In this document: piece after piece, positions 12,383 to 21,599 of the stretch
Layout: each line of letters opens with the position of its first letter
How positions within the stretch are numbered: the stretch's first letter is position 1
Origin: JAAEQG01 sp023133475
GTDB taxonomy: Bacteria; Planctomycetota; Phycisphaerae; UBA1845
Assembly: GCA_030631415.1 (NCBI GenBank)
Contig: DAOVLE010000042.1
Location: 1 to 27,358, forward strand
Reading direction: 5' to 3'
Length of the DNA: 27,358 nt
Translations under genes and position numbers: made by a program
The notes under the pieces: generated by a model
What the model saw: the letters and a program-made list of their open reading frames with translations, nothing else
Told to the model about the DNA's origin: nothing
The model's database searches: none

Positions 12383-15300
12383 GTGACGAGAAAAGATAAA
12401 TATTCAGACCGCGGCCCGATCCCTCCTACCAAACCACCCGGCGTTGCCGGACCCGGCATCGCCTGGGTCGGCATTGCGGCTATTCTCCTGGTCGTGCCGG
12501 TGGCGGGGCCGCCTGCCCACGGACAAGACCGGGAAGAAGGTCCGATCAAAATCGGCGTGTTGGCCAAACGCGGCCCCGAGAAGTGCCTGGAGAAATGGGG
12601 GCCAACCGCCGAGTACCTGACGCACACCATCCCCGGTTCCTCCTTCACCATTGTGCCGCTGATTTATGAAGAAATCGAGCCGGCTGTTCAGAAGGGGCAG
12701 GTCGATTTCATCCTGGCCAATCCCTCGTTCTACGTGGGGCTGGAAAAGCTCTACGATGCCAGCCGCATCGCGACGTTGAAAAACCGGCGCCTGGGTGGCG
12801 TGTACACCATCTTCGGCGGAGTGATCTTCCACCGGGCCGATCACAAGGGTATCGCGTCTTTGACGGACTTGAAGGGCAAGACCTTCATGGCCGTCAAAGA
12901 AACGTCGCTCGGCGGCTGGCAGACGGTCTGGCGGGAACTGAAAGAGCGTGGGATCGACCCCTATCGCGACTTTGCCGAGCTGCGCTTTGGCGGCACCCAG
13001 GACGCAGTCGTCTACGCCGTGCGCGACGGGGAAGTGGACGCGGGGTCCGTTCGCACCGATACGCTCGAACGAATGGAACATGAAGGCAAGATCAACCTGG
13101 ATGATTTCCATGTCCTCGAGCACGATCACATTGGCGAAAAGCCTTGTCATTTCCCTTTCCTGCTCTCCACGGACGTGTACCCGGAGTGGCCGCTGGCCAA
13201 GGTTAAGCACACGCCCGAGACACTGGCGGAGCAGGTGACCGTTACGCTGCTGGCTATGCCGCCGGACAGCCCAGCCGTAAAGGCTGCCAAATGTGCGGGG
13301 TGGACCATCCCGCTCAACTACCAGTCGGTGCACGAGTGTCTCAAAGAACTCCGGATAGGCCCATACAAAGACTATGGCAAGATAACTCTTGCCGACGCGC
13401 TCCGCCGGTACAGGCCTTGGCTACTGGCGGGCTTGGCAGCTTTGATCATGATAGTCGTAGCTACGGTAGGGATGATGTGGCTGAACCGGAACCTGTCGCA
13501 GGCACAGGCCCAGATACGCGAGAGTAAGGAGCATCTACAGGCCATTCAGGACTCCCTTCAGACCGGAATCATGCTTGTCGATCAGCAAAGCCACACGATC
13601 GTGTATGCCAATCCCGCCGCCCTGAAGATGGCCGGTGTCTCCAAAGAGCAGGCTATTGGACAGGCATGCCGCAAATACCTCTGTCCAGTGGAGGACGGAT
13701 GTTGTCCGGTCTCCGACCTCGGGCAGGAGATTGACGACTCCGAGCATGTGCTGCGCAAGCCCGACGGGCAAATCGTCCCGATCCTCAAAACCGTCAGTTC
13801 GGTCACGCTGAACGGCCGAAAACATCTGCTCGAAAGCTTCACAGACATCACCGACCGCAAACGGATGGAGGAGGAGCTGCGCGAAAGCCGGGAGTGCCTG
13901 CAAACCATCCTCGACACTGTCCCGGTAGGAATCGTGATCATCGAGCCCGAAAGCCACACGATTGTTAATGCCAATTCCACCGCCCTGGAGATGATCGGTG
14001 TTCCCAAAGAACAGGTTGTCGGCCGTGTGTGTCACAAATCCATCTGCCCGGCTGATGTAGGGCATTGTCCGGTCACCGACCTCGGGCAGGAGATTAACAA
14101 TACAGAAGAAATCCTGCTCTCGGCGGACGGGCAGAGCATCCCAATTCTTAAGACGGTCACCCCTCTGCTGCTGAACGGGCGCAAGCATCTGCTCGATAGC
14201 TTCGTTAACATCGGCGAACGCAAACGGGCAGAGGAGAAGCTGCGCAAGAGCAACACCATGATAATCGAGGCGTTGGAACGAGAAAAGCATGCCGCGTGTA
14301 AACTCGAAGCAGCCATGGAGCAACTCGAATTAGCGAAAGAGACCGCCGAATCCGCCACCCAGGCCAAAAGCGAGTTCCTGGCCAACATGAGCCACGAAAT
14401 CCGCACGCCCATGACGGCCATCCTGGGTTTCACAGAAACCATGCTCGACCCGGACCTGTCCGATTCTCAACGGTTCAGCGTGCTTCAGACCATTCGTCGC
14501 AACGGCGAGCACCTGCTACAAATCATCAACGACATCCTGGACATCTCTAAGATCGAAGCCGGCAAGTTCGAAGTCGAGCGTATCCCTTGCTCACCTGTGA
14601 GGGTGATCGCCGAGGTCAAGTCGCTCATGCAGGTCTGGGCCCACACCAAAAACCTGCCCTTCGACATTGAATACATTGGAGCGATCCCCGAAACGATCCA
14701 GAGCGACCCAACACGTCTTAAGCAGATTCTCGTCAACCTGGTCGGCAATGCCATCAAGTTCACCGAGACGGGCGGGGTGCGTCTCATAACCCGTTTTGTG
14801 AAGAGATCAAGTGATCAAAAAGTAGAGGAGCCCTATCTCCAGTTCGACATTATCGACTCGGGTATCGGCATAACCGAGGAACAGGCTACTCACCTGTTTC
14901 AGCCTTTCACCCAAGCGGACTCGACCACCACCCGCCGGTTTGGCGGAACCGGGCTCGGGCTGACGATCAGCAAGCACCTGGCAAATATGCTTGGCGGGGA
15001 CATCACCATCGACAGCAAGCCGGGAGAAGGCAGCACCTTCCGGGTGACAACTGTCACAGGCTCGCTGGAAGATGTGAAGATGCTGAACAACCCCGCCCAG
15101 GCCACCATCGCACACGAGGAAACTCTCGTTTCAGCTTACACCACGGCGTTTACACCTGCTTGCCGCATGCTTCTGGCTGAGGATGGCGAGGACAACCAGT
15201 GTTTCATCTCCTACATTCTTCGCAAAGCCGGTGCCCAGGTCGAGGTGGTTGAGAATGGGAAGTTGGCCTTGGAGGCGGCCCTTGCCGCGCGTGATGCAGG

Positions 15301-15952
15301 CAAACCCTTTGATGTCATCCTGATGGACATGCAGATGCCGGTCATGGATGGTTACGAAGCTGTGGGCCAACTCCGCTGGCGGGGCTACCGTGGCCCAATC
15401 ATCGCTCTGACTGCCCACGCGATGTCCAGCGACCGGGAAAAATGCTTAAACGCCGGATGCGACGACTTCGCCAGCAAGCCGATCGACCGCCCGGCGCTGT
15501 TCGCCACGATTTGCAAATACCTGCCTGACGATGCATTCGTGACCGAGCAAGTCACCACGAATGAAGACATGGGGACCGTCTCGGGCTACACCGTCACAAA
15601 CCAGCCTCAGGCGCCCGAGGGCGCCCCACCGGGTCCGGAGGCGATCGTCAGCACCCTGTCCGAGGACCCGGGTATGACCCAACTAATCGAGCGGTTCATC
15701 GGGCGGCTCGCACAAAGGATAACCGACCTCGAACAGGCATTGGCTGACCGGGACATCGAGACGCTGGCGGGGTTGGCCCACAAGCTCAAAGGCGCTGCGG
15801 GCAGTTATGGATTCCAACCGATCAGCGAGGCAGCCGGGCAACTGGAAGAAAGCGCCAAAACTCAGCAGAGCCTCGACCGCCTGAACAACGAGGTGAAGGC
15901 GCTGGTCGACCTTTGCCGCCGTGCCCAGACCAGGGCCGCCGCCACCATGTAA
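12383..15952 (+). CDS. Hybrid sensor histidine kinase: PhnD-like sensor, two PAS, REC and Hpt domains
   Basis: About 1,189 residues from a GTG at 12383; GTG at 12362 or 12374 is possible, and no ATG is available. In order: an N-terminal membrane signal (GIAWVGIAAILLVVPV); a PhnD-type periplasmic binding domain (about 52-325, GVLAKRGPEKCLEKW...ILANPSFY); a transmembrane helix (about 344-366); two PAS domains (379-499, 500-620); HisKA with phosphoacceptor His671 (MSHEIRTP); an ATPase domain (NLVGNAIKF, DSGIGI, GGTGLGL); a receiver with Asp982 (LMDMQMP); and an Hpt with His1133 (AHKLKGAAGSYG). The PhnD fold usually binds phosphonate- or phosphite-like ligands in ABC uptake; here it is presumably the extracytoplasmic sensor. 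The phosphorelay goes His-Asp-His to an output regulator not in the window. Confidence 0.92.
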   Translation: MTRKDKYSDRGPIPPTKPPGVAGPGIAWVGIAAILLVVPVAGPPAHGQDREEGPIKIGVLAKRGPEKCLEKWGPTAEYLTHTIPGSSFTIVPLIYEEIEPAVQKGQVDFILANPSFYVGLEKLYDASRIATLKNRRLGGVYTIFGGVIFHRADHKGIASLTDLKGKTFMAVKETSLGGWQTVWRELKERGIDPYRDFAELRFGGTQDAVVYAVRDGEVDAGSVRTDTLERMEHEGKINLDDFHVLEHDHIGEKPCHFPFLLSTDVYPEWPLAKVKHTPETLAEQVTVTLLAMPPDSPAVKAAKCAGWTIPLNYQSVHECLKELRIGPYKDYGKITLADALRRYRPWLLAGLAALIMIVVATVGMMWLNRNLSQAQAQIRESKEHLQAIQDSLQTGIMLVDQQSHTIVYANPAALKMAGVSKEQAIGQACRKYLCPVEDGCCPVSDLGQEIDDSEHVLRKPDGQIVPILKTVSSVTLNGRKHLLESFTDITDRKRMEEELRESRECLQTILDTVPVGIVIIEPESHTIVNANSTALEMIGVPKEQVVGRVCHKSICPADVGHCPVTDLGQEINNTEEILLSADGQSIPILKTVTPLLLNGRKHLLDSFVNIGERKRAEEKLRKSNTMIIEALEREKHAACKLEAAMEQLELAKETAESATQAKSEFLANMSHEIRTPMTAILGFTETMLDPDLSDSQRFSVLQTIRRNGEHLLQIINDILDISKIEAGKFEVERIPCSPVRVIAEVKSLMQVWAHTKNLPFDIEYIGAIPETIQSDPTRLKQILVNLVGNAIKFTETGGVRLITRFVKRSSDQKVEEPYLQFDIIDSGIGITEEQATHLFQPFTQADSTTTRRFGGTGLGLTISKHLANMLGGDITIDSKPGEGSTFRVTTVTGSLEDVKMLNNPAQATIAHEETLVSAYTTAFTPACRMLLAEDGEDNQCFISYILRKAGAQVEVVENGKLALEAALAARDAGKPFDVILMDMQMPVMDGYEAVGQLRWRGYRGPIIALTAHAMSSDREKCLNAGCDDFASKPIDRPALFATICKYLPDDAFVTEQVTTNEDMGTVSGYTVTNQPQAPEGAPPGPEAIVSTLSEDPGMTQLIERFIGRLAQRITDLEQALADRDIETLAGLAHKLKGAAGSYGFQPISEAAGQLEESAKTQQSLDRLNNEVKALVDLCRRAQTRAAATM
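13517..14242 (+). repeat. Intragenic tandem duplication of a 363-bp PAS unit
   Basis: Two adjacent 121-codon units (13517-13879, 13880-14242) begin LRESKEHLQ and LRESRECLQ and end DRKRMEEEL and ERKRAEEKL. DNA similarity is obvious, for example AAAGCCACACGATCGTGTAT against AAAGCCACACGATTGTTAAT, so the duplication is fairly recent. Both keep a Cys-x4-Cys-x6-Cys-Pro block followed by V(S/T)DLGQEI. Confidence 0.9.
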
Positions 15953-15963
15953 TGCTGCCGGGC

Positions 15964-16044
15964 GGGTGGCCCATGGCTTTAGCCGTGGGGGACACGAATC
16001 GGCGAACAATTCGTGTCCCCCACCTCTAAAGAGATGGGCCACCC
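15964..16044. repeat. Family C long hairpin
   Basis: Arms of about 36 bases, GGGTGGCCCATGGCTTTAGC... (15964-15999) and its near-complement ending ...GAGATGGGCCACCC (16009-16044), flank a nine-base loop. The hairpin lies between the convergent kinase and FAD-oxidase genes and directly adjoins a family B segment (16047-16074). Confidence 0.85.
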
Positions 16045-16046
16045 AT

Positions 16047-16074
16047 GCCGCTCCCTTACGGTCGCGGCACTGAT
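16047..16074. repeat. Family B segment
   Basis: GCCGCTCCCTTACGGTCGCG... ending ACTGATT is the same sequence as the terminal inverted repeat of the 2611-2771 element. Here it is a single end, next to a family C hairpin and 22 bases before the stop codon of the FAD/Fe-S gene. Confidence 0.82.
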
Positions 16075-16095
16075 TTGGGAGGCCTCGCTGGGCGG

Positions 16096-19014
16096 TTACT
16101 CCAGCAAGTCTGCCAGGTATTCCACGAGGTGCCGCACCGGGACGCCGCAATGGTGCTGGATCTGATGGCGACAACTGAAACCCGAGATGGCTATCTGAGC
16201 CTCGCCGCGGGCGCGAACCGCTTTGAACAATCGTTCCTCCCCGACGGCTTTGGCTATGTCGTAATGGCCGACCTCGTATCCAAACACACCAGCCATCCCA
16301 CAACATCCGCTGTCGATCTCGTTGGCCTGGTCATCGTAAACTATCTTCAACAGTTCGTTGGCGTCCTGCGTGGTCACCAGTGACTTCTGGTGACAGTGAC
16401 CGTGGTAGAGTAGGGGGGCGGTGGGCCGGCGAAAACGCAAAGCCTGCGGTTCCGCCCGCAGCAGCTTCGCCAGAAACGCTTCGATGGTGTAACAGTTCTT
16501 CGCTAAAGCCCTGGCGTCCTCGGTGCCGACCAGGTCCGGATACTCGTCCACAAAGGTGAGGATGCAACTGGGCTCGGAACCGACCATCGGCGTCCCCTTG
16601 TCGATGTGCGGTGCCAGGGTCTCAACGTTCATCCTGGCGGACAGGGCGACCTCGGTAAGCAGGCCTTTGCCGATAGCCGGCCGACCGCAGCATTGCAGCA
16701 CCGGGGTCAGCACCTTGTAACCGGCGGCTTCCAGCAGACGGACTGAGGCGATGCCCACCTGAGGCTCACAGTAATTGGTCCATGTGTCCACATGATAGAT
16801 CACCGCCTGGCGGGTAGGCGCGGGGCGGTCGGCAGCCGACTTGCGGTGCTTGCGCATCCAGTGCCGGAAAGTGGTCCGCACGTACTTGGGCGGTGGGATG
16901 CGGCGGTCGAAACCGAAGTATTGCTCCATCACCCACCGCACCACATGACTATGCGTAATCCAATTGCTCAGCGGGGCGAAGCGGCTGCCCCAGGCTGCGA
17001 ACCGGGGCGAGTCGGCCACCATGCGAGCGTGCCGTGATACGCCATCGACCAGGTTCTTCTGGGACAACCATTCGTACTTCAGCTTGGCCATGTTCGTGCC
17101 GGTGGGGCACTCGGTGGCACAAGCCTTGCACGCCAGGCACAGGTCCATCACCTCTTCCAACGCCGGGTCGCCCAAACCATCGAGCAACCCGCGATTGGAC
17201 AAAGCGATCCGCAGGGCGTTGGCCCGGGCACGGGTGGTGTGTTTCTCGTCGCCGGTCGCCATATACGACGGGCACATGTTCCCCACCTCCCGCTGGCGAC
17301 ACTGCCCCACCCCAGAGCACATGCCGGCCAGACCAGCCATCCCACCGTGGGCAGAGAAATCGAGCGTGGTCTTCACCGGGACGCTCTTGAACCTGTGGCC
17401 AAACCGCAGGTTCGCGGTCATAGGCCAAGAGTCCACGATCTTGCCCGGGTTCATCAGGTTGTCCGGATCGAAGGCTCGCTTGATGCGCCGGAAGGCTTCG
17501 TACAACTTAGGCCCGTACATCTTTTCCGTCCAGCAGCCGCGGACGATCCCATCGCCGTGCTCGCCGGTCATGGCTCCGCCGAACTCCAGCACCAGCGAAC
17601 TGACCGCATCGGCAATGCGGCGCATGCGCTCGACGTCATCCTGCTTCTTGAGATTGAGCACCGGGCGGACGTGCAGTTCCCCGACGCCGGCATGGGCATA
17701 GTCCCCGCATTCGGTGATGCCTTCGGCTTCAAGAATCTTGTGCATGCCTTCGATGTAAGCACGCAGATGCTTGGGATCAACCGCGGCATCCTCGATGAAC
17801 GCATACGGCTGATCGTCGCCCGGCTTGGACATCAGCAACCCCAGCCCGCTCTTGCGAATCTGCCAGATGCCGGTCTGATCCTCGAGGTTGGTCGCACGGG
17901 TGTAGGCATAGCCGATAGCTGCGGATTTCAGGTCCTGCTCGAGCTTGTCGATCTTGGCGGTTACACTGTCGGCTGAGTCGCCGTGGAACTCGACGATGAG
18001 CACCGCATCAGGCTGACCACAGATCAGATGCCGATAGCCTACCAATGTGGGGTTGGCAAAGGCTGCGGTGATAATTAGCTTATCTATCAGTTCCACCGCT
18101 ACCGGCTGATGTTCCAGAATATGTGGGACCACGCCAAGCGACTCGAAGACCGTCCCACTACCGTTAAAGTGGACCGTGAGAATACCCTTAGCCGCTGGCA
18201 ACGGCTCCAACTTGAGCACCGCCTCGACCACCATGCCCAAGGTGCCCTCCGAACCGCAGATGATCGGCAGAGGGTCAACAGGCCCGTCCTGCTTGCAAAG
18301 GCGATCGAGTGCATAGCCGCCGCTCTGCCGCAGGATTTTGGGAAACCGCTCTTGGGCTTCAGCCCGGCACTCGCTGCGGATGGATTCGAGTTCTGTCAGG
18401 ATGTTGCCTTGCAACTCGGTCGCCGGTGCGGTGGAACTGCCACCGTAGACAACCACGCTTCCATCCACCAGAACCACGGTCAACTCCGCGACGTGATCCG
18501 CGGTTCTGCCGTAGATGAGCGAATGAGCCCCGCACGAATTATTGCTTATCATCCCGCCGAGGGTCGCACGATTCGAGGGGGCCACGTCGGGGGCGAAGAA
18601 CAGGCCGTGCGGCTTCAGCTCACGGTTAAGCTCGTCCAGCACGACACCAGGTTGCACGTGCACGGTCCGGGCGGTGAGGTCAAGGTTGCTTACCGCGGTC
18701 ATGTAACGTGAGAAGTCAACTTGCAGCCCATGCCCGACCGCCCCGCCGGTCAGCCCCGTGCCCGCACCACGAGCCACCACCGGGACGGCATGCTCTCGGC
18801 AGGCGTTGACTATCGCCGGCACATCATCGACCGACCTGGGCATGACCACACCAGCCGGGATGATTTCGTATATGCCGGCATCGGTGGAATATAGAGTGCG
18901 ATAAAGCCTGTCGAAGTGGATGTCGCCGGTGATGCTGCCCTTCAAGGCGGAATATAACCCACGGGTCGCCGTTTCAGGAACCGGTTCAGGCATGCTGTTA
19001 TTGGTGTTGCACAT
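16096..19014 (-). CDS. FAD-linked 2-hydroxyacid dehydrogenase with Fe-S and CCG domains (GlcD/Dld/YdiJ type)
   Basis: 972 residues, the length of the long fused family. The N-terminal PCMH-type FAD domain (PRSVDDVPAIV, VARGAGTGLTGGAVG, MISNNSCGAHSLIYGR) is followed by the FAD-oxidase C-terminal domain with GEHGDG near residue 483. Then come two iron-sulfur motifs, CSGVGQCRQREVGNMCPSY near 565 and CLACKACATECP near 630, and two cysteine-rich CCG motifs near 773 (CCGRPAIGKG) and 902 (CCGMAGVFG). Such enzymes oxidise D-lactate, glycolate or D-2-hydroxyglutarate and pass electrons towards the respiratory chain; the substrate cannot be told here. All expected motifs are intact. It stands alone, convergent with the hybrid kinase. 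No clear ribosome-binding site marks the start, and Met8 is an alternative. Confidence 0.92.
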   Translation of the reverse strand: MCNTNNSMPEPVPETATRGLYSALKGSITGDIHFDRLYRTLYSTDAGIYEIIPAGVVMPRSVDDVPAIVNACREHAVPVVARGAGTGLTGGAVGHGLQVDFSRYMTAVSNLDLTARTVHVQPGVVLDELNRELKPHGLFFAPDVAPSNRATLGGMISNNSCGAHSLIYGRTADHVAELTVVLVDGSVVVYGGSSTAPATELQGNILTELESIRSECRAEAQERFPKILRQSGGYALDRLCKQDGPVDPLPIICGSEGTLGMVVEAVLKLEPLPAAKGILTVHFNGSGTVFESLGVVPHILEHQPVAVELIDKLIITAAFANPTLVGYRHLICGQPDAVLIVEFHGDSADSVTAKIDKLEQDLKSAAIGYAYTRATNLEDQTGIWQIRKSGLGLLMSKPGDDQPYAFIEDAAVDPKHLRAYIEGMHKILEAEGITECGDYAHAGVGELHVRPVLNLKKQDDVERMRRIADAVSSLVLEFGGAMTGEHGDGIVRGCWTEKMYGPKLYEAFRRIKRAFDPDNLMNPGKIVDSWPMTANLRFGHRFKSVPVKTTLDFSAHGGMAGLAGMCSGVGQCRQREVGNMCPSYMATGDEKHTTRARANALRIALSNRGLLDGLGDPALEEVMDLCLACKACATECPTGTNMAKLKYEWLSQKNLVDGVSRHARMVADSPRFAAWGSRFAPLSNWITHSHVVRWVMEQYFGFDRRIPPPKYVRTTFRHWMRKHRKSAADRPAPTRQAVIYHVDTWTNYCEPQVGIASVRLLEAAGYKVLTPVLQCCGRPAIGKGLLTEVALSARMNVETLAPHIDKGTPMVGSEPSCILTFVDEYPDLVGTEDARALAKNCYTIEAFLAKLLRAEPQALRFRRPTAPLLYHGHCHQKSLVTTQDANELLKIVYDDQANEIDSGCCGMAGVFGYEVGHYDIAKAVGEERLFKAVRARGEAQIAISGFSCRHQIQHHCGVPVRHLVEYLADLLE

Positions 19015-19063
19015 AGCGGGACATCATGGCATGGTGCCCAACCTCGTGCAACCACGCCGCTGT

Positions 19064-19111
19064 GGTAACCGTTCACGCCCTCTGGGGTGCCACCCGGCGT
19101 GAACGGTTACC
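19064..19111. repeat. 16-bp perfect inverted repeat
   Basis: GGTAACCGTTCACGCC (19064-19079) and GGCGTGAACGGTTACC (19096-19111) are separated by 16 bases. It lies about 50 bases upstream of the FAD/Fe-S gene start and could be a regulator site, a hairpin or another REP family. There is no second copy in the window. Confidence 0.8.
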
Positions 19112-19378
19112 CGCTGTGTTTAGCCCCCGTAGGTCGGGTCTGCGGATCTGACCTATAAACTGCCTCGCCGAAAACGGCACTAGCACTATTATATTAGCCC
19201 GAAAATAGTCGAGCAATCTCTTATCCACCACATTTCCGACAGCCGATAACCTTACTGATGACTATAGGGGCTGTCGAAAAACCCTGTTACGGATACCGGT
19301 GAGGCGCGTGGGGGATGCACGGTGTTTTTTACATAACTGTATCTCACCGTCCGCCAATGACTTAGCAATGGGGGCGGT

Positions 19379-19407
19379 TTGACTTGACCGTTGCTCTGGG
19401 CTAGCAT
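19379..19407 (+). promoter_or_regulatory. Candidate sigma-70-type promoter for the prkA operon
   Basis: TTGACT (19379-19384), a 17-base spacer, then TAGCAT (19402-19407). The -35 box matches five of six consensus positions and the -10 box four of six. It is the best pair I see upstream of prkA. Stress-module genes often use alternative sigma factors, so this is tentative. Confidence 0.35.
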
Positions 19408-19540
19408 TAAACGGTTATGGGAATCTGGTTGAGTAATGAGCACGCGATCCGCTCGAGCAGTCTGCGGGAAGGGGTCATGGTGTCGTAGCCTGACGCCTCC
19501 CAGGATCACAACGGCGGACGCTTAAGAAAGGGATATGAAC

Positions 19541-21598
19541 ATGGCTGACAAACAAACCTTGCTTGACATTGTCGAGAAGAGCCTCGATCCCGACCGTTTT
19601 CGCCAACATCACTGGGAGGGCACGTTCGAGCAGTATCTCGATATGGTGTCGAAGAATCCACGCATCGCGCGTAATGCGTTTCAGCGCATCTACGACATGA
19701 TCCTGCACTTCGGCACCGAGCGTTACAAGGCACATCGGCAGGACATTATACGCTACAACTTCTTCTCCGACCCCATCGACAAGGGGATAGACGCCATCTA
19801 CGGGCTCGATGTCCCGTTGATGAATCTGGTCGATTTCTTCAAGTCGGCGGCACACGGGTACGGGACCGAGCACCGCATCCTGTTGCTGCACGGGCCGGTG
19901 GGCTCCGCCAAGAGCACCATTGCCCGGCTGCTCAAGAAGGGGCTGGAGTATTACTCCAAGCTGGACGAGGGGGCTTTGTACACCTTCTCGTGGAAGGTCA
20001 CCGACAACGAAGGGCGAGAAGTTCTCCACCCCTGCCCGATGCACGAGGAGCCTTTGCGGCTGATCCCCGTCGAAGCCCGCAAGCAGGTTCTGGCGGTGCT
20101 CAACCAGGACCTGCCCGAGTCGCACCAGGTCTTCATGGAGGGGGCGCTGGACCCGTTCTGCCGCAAGATGTTCGAGGACCTGCTGCTCAACTATGACGGC
20201 GACTGGCATAAGGTCATGGAGCATATTGTGGTGCGGCGGATGGTGCTCTCGGAGAAGGACCGGCGCGGCATCGGGACGTTCCAGCCCAAAGACGAAAAGA
20301 ACCAGGACTCCACCGAACTGACCGGGGACATCAACTACCGCAAAATCGCCGAGTACGGCAGCGACAGCGATCCGCGAGCATTTAACTTCGACGGCGAGCT
20401 GAACATCGCCAACCGAGGCATGATCGAGTTCATCGAGGTGCTCAAGCTTGATGTGGCGTTTCTGTACGACCTGCTGGGCGCTTCGCAGGAGCACGTGATC
20501 AAGCCGAAGAAGTTCGCCCAGACCGACATCGACGAGATCATTATCGGGCATACCAATGAGCCGGAATACAAGAAGCTCCAGGCCAACGAGATGATGGAGG
20601 CCTTCCGCGACCGCACCGTCAAGATTGACATCCCCTACAACATCCGCCTGGAGGACGAAATAAAAATCTACGAAAAGGATTTCAACACCGAGCGGATTCG
20701 TGGCATCCACATCGCCCCACACACCATCGAGACCGCAGCCATGTGGTCGGTGCTCACACGGCTGGAGGAGCCTAAGAAGGCCGGCTTGACCCTCCTGCAG
20801 AAACTCAAGCTCTACAACGGCAAGAGCATCCCCAATTTCACCGAGGACTCGGTAATAGAGCTGCGCTCCGAAGCCCCACGCGAGGGGTTGCAGGGCATCT
20901 CGCCGCGATACATCCAGGACAAGGTCTCCAACAGCCTGGTCAGCGAACAGGCTATGCAGGAAAAGTGCATAAACCCCTTCATGGTGATGAACGAACTCGA
21001 AGCCGGACTCTCACACCATAGCCTGATAAACGACGAGGAAACCAAGAAACGCTATCGTGAGTTGTTGGGCGTGGTCCGGGACGAGTACGAGGACATCCTC
21101 AAGACCGAGGTGCAGCGGGCCATCAGTGCCGACGAGGATGCCATCAAGCGCTTGTGCTCGAACTACATCGACAACGTGCGGGCTTACACCCAGCATGAGA
21201 AGGTGCGAAACCGTTACACCGGCAAGGACGAGGAGCCTGACGAGCGGCTGATGCGTTCGATCGAGGAGAAGATCGACATCCCCGAAAGCCGTAAAGACGA
21301 CTTCCGGCAGGAGATCATGAATTATATCGGGGCATTGTCGTTGGACGGCAAGAAGTTCGAGTACACCACCAACGCACGGCTGCACAAGGCGTTGGAACTC
21401 AAGCTCTTCGAGGACCAGCGCGACACGATCAAGCTCAAAAACGTGGTCTCCGGGGTGGTCGATGACGAAACCCAGGCGAAGATCGACGTGGTCAAGCAGC
21501 GCTTGATCAAGTACTTCGGCTACAATGAAACCAGCGCCACCGACGTGCTGAACTACGTGGCGAGCATCTTTGCGCGAGGAGACTCGAAGCAGGAGTAG
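19541..21598 (+). CDS. prkA: PrkA family serine protein kinase (YeaG type)
   Basis: 685 residues from the ATG at 19541; GAAAGGGA lies about eight bases upstream, while the in-frame ATG at 19535 is too close to it. The N-terminal AAA-like domain carries the P-loop GPVGSAKST (about residues 118-126), and the C-terminal part matches the PrkA kinase-like domain. In enterobacteria YeaG acts with YeaH in starvation and stress responses, and Bacillus PrkA affects sporulation. The order prkA-yeaH-spoVR is widely conserved, and here all three follow on one strand. The unusual point is the roughly 600-base insertion between prkA and yeaH. Confidence 0.95.
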   Translation: MADKQTLLDIVEKSLDPDRFRQHHWEGTFEQYLDMVSKNPRIARNAFQRIYDMILHFGTERYKAHRQDIIRYNFFSDPIDKGIDAIYGLDVPLMNLVDFFKSAAHGYGTEHRILLLHGPVGSAKSTIARLLKKGLEYYSKLDEGALYTFSWKVTDNEGREVLHPCPMHEEPLRLIPVEARKQVLAVLNQDLPESHQVFMEGALDPFCRKMFEDLLLNYDGDWHKVMEHIVVRRMVLSEKDRRGIGTFQPKDEKNQDSTELTGDINYRKIAEYGSDSDPRAFNFDGELNIANRGMIEFIEVLKLDVAFLYDLLGASQEHVIKPKKFAQTDIDEIIIGHTNEPEYKKLQANEMMEAFRDRTVKIDIPYNIRLEDEIKIYEKDFNTERIRGIHIAPHTIETAAMWSVLTRLEEPKKAGLTLLQKLKLYNGKSIPNFTEDSVIELRSEAPREGLQGISPRYIQDKVSNSLVSEQAMQEKCINPFMVMNELEAGLSHHSLINDEETKKRYRELLGVVRDEYEDILKTEVQRAISADEDAIKRLCSNYIDNVRAYTQHEKVRNRYTGKDEEPDERLMRSIEEKIDIPESRKDDFRQEIMNYIGALSLDGKKFEYTTNARLHKALELKLFEDQRDTIKLKNVVSGVVDDETQAKIDVVKQRLIKYFGYNETSATDVLNYVASIFARGDSKQE

Positions 21599-21599
21599 G

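Larger units (their letters stand above)
19015..19540. other. Long divergent intergenic region upstream of prkA
   Basis: No gene is visible. It contains a 16-bp perfect inverted repeat (19064-19111), a partial palindrome TAGGTCGGGTC...GATCTGACCTA (about 19131-19157), an 8-bp inverted repeat CGACAGCC/GGCTGTCG (19237-19244 and 19269-19276), and a candidate promoter (19379-19407). The last 130 bases before prkA would form a long 5' leader. Confidence 0.55.

Noticed and set aside
12404..13333. 309-codon minus-strand ORF opposite the PhnD-like domain
   Set aside because: Shadow of the hybrid kinase gene, with His/Arg-rich composition and no recognisable motif.
13535..14323. 262-codon minus-strand ORF opposite the PAS repeats
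   Set aside because: Antisense shadow. Its own internal repetition simply mirrors the PAS duplication on the plus strand.
19475..20722. 415-codon minus-strand ORF opposite prkA
   Set aside because: It is antisense to a strongly conserved prkA. Long antisense frames are common in GC-rich genes, and the translation resembles no protein.
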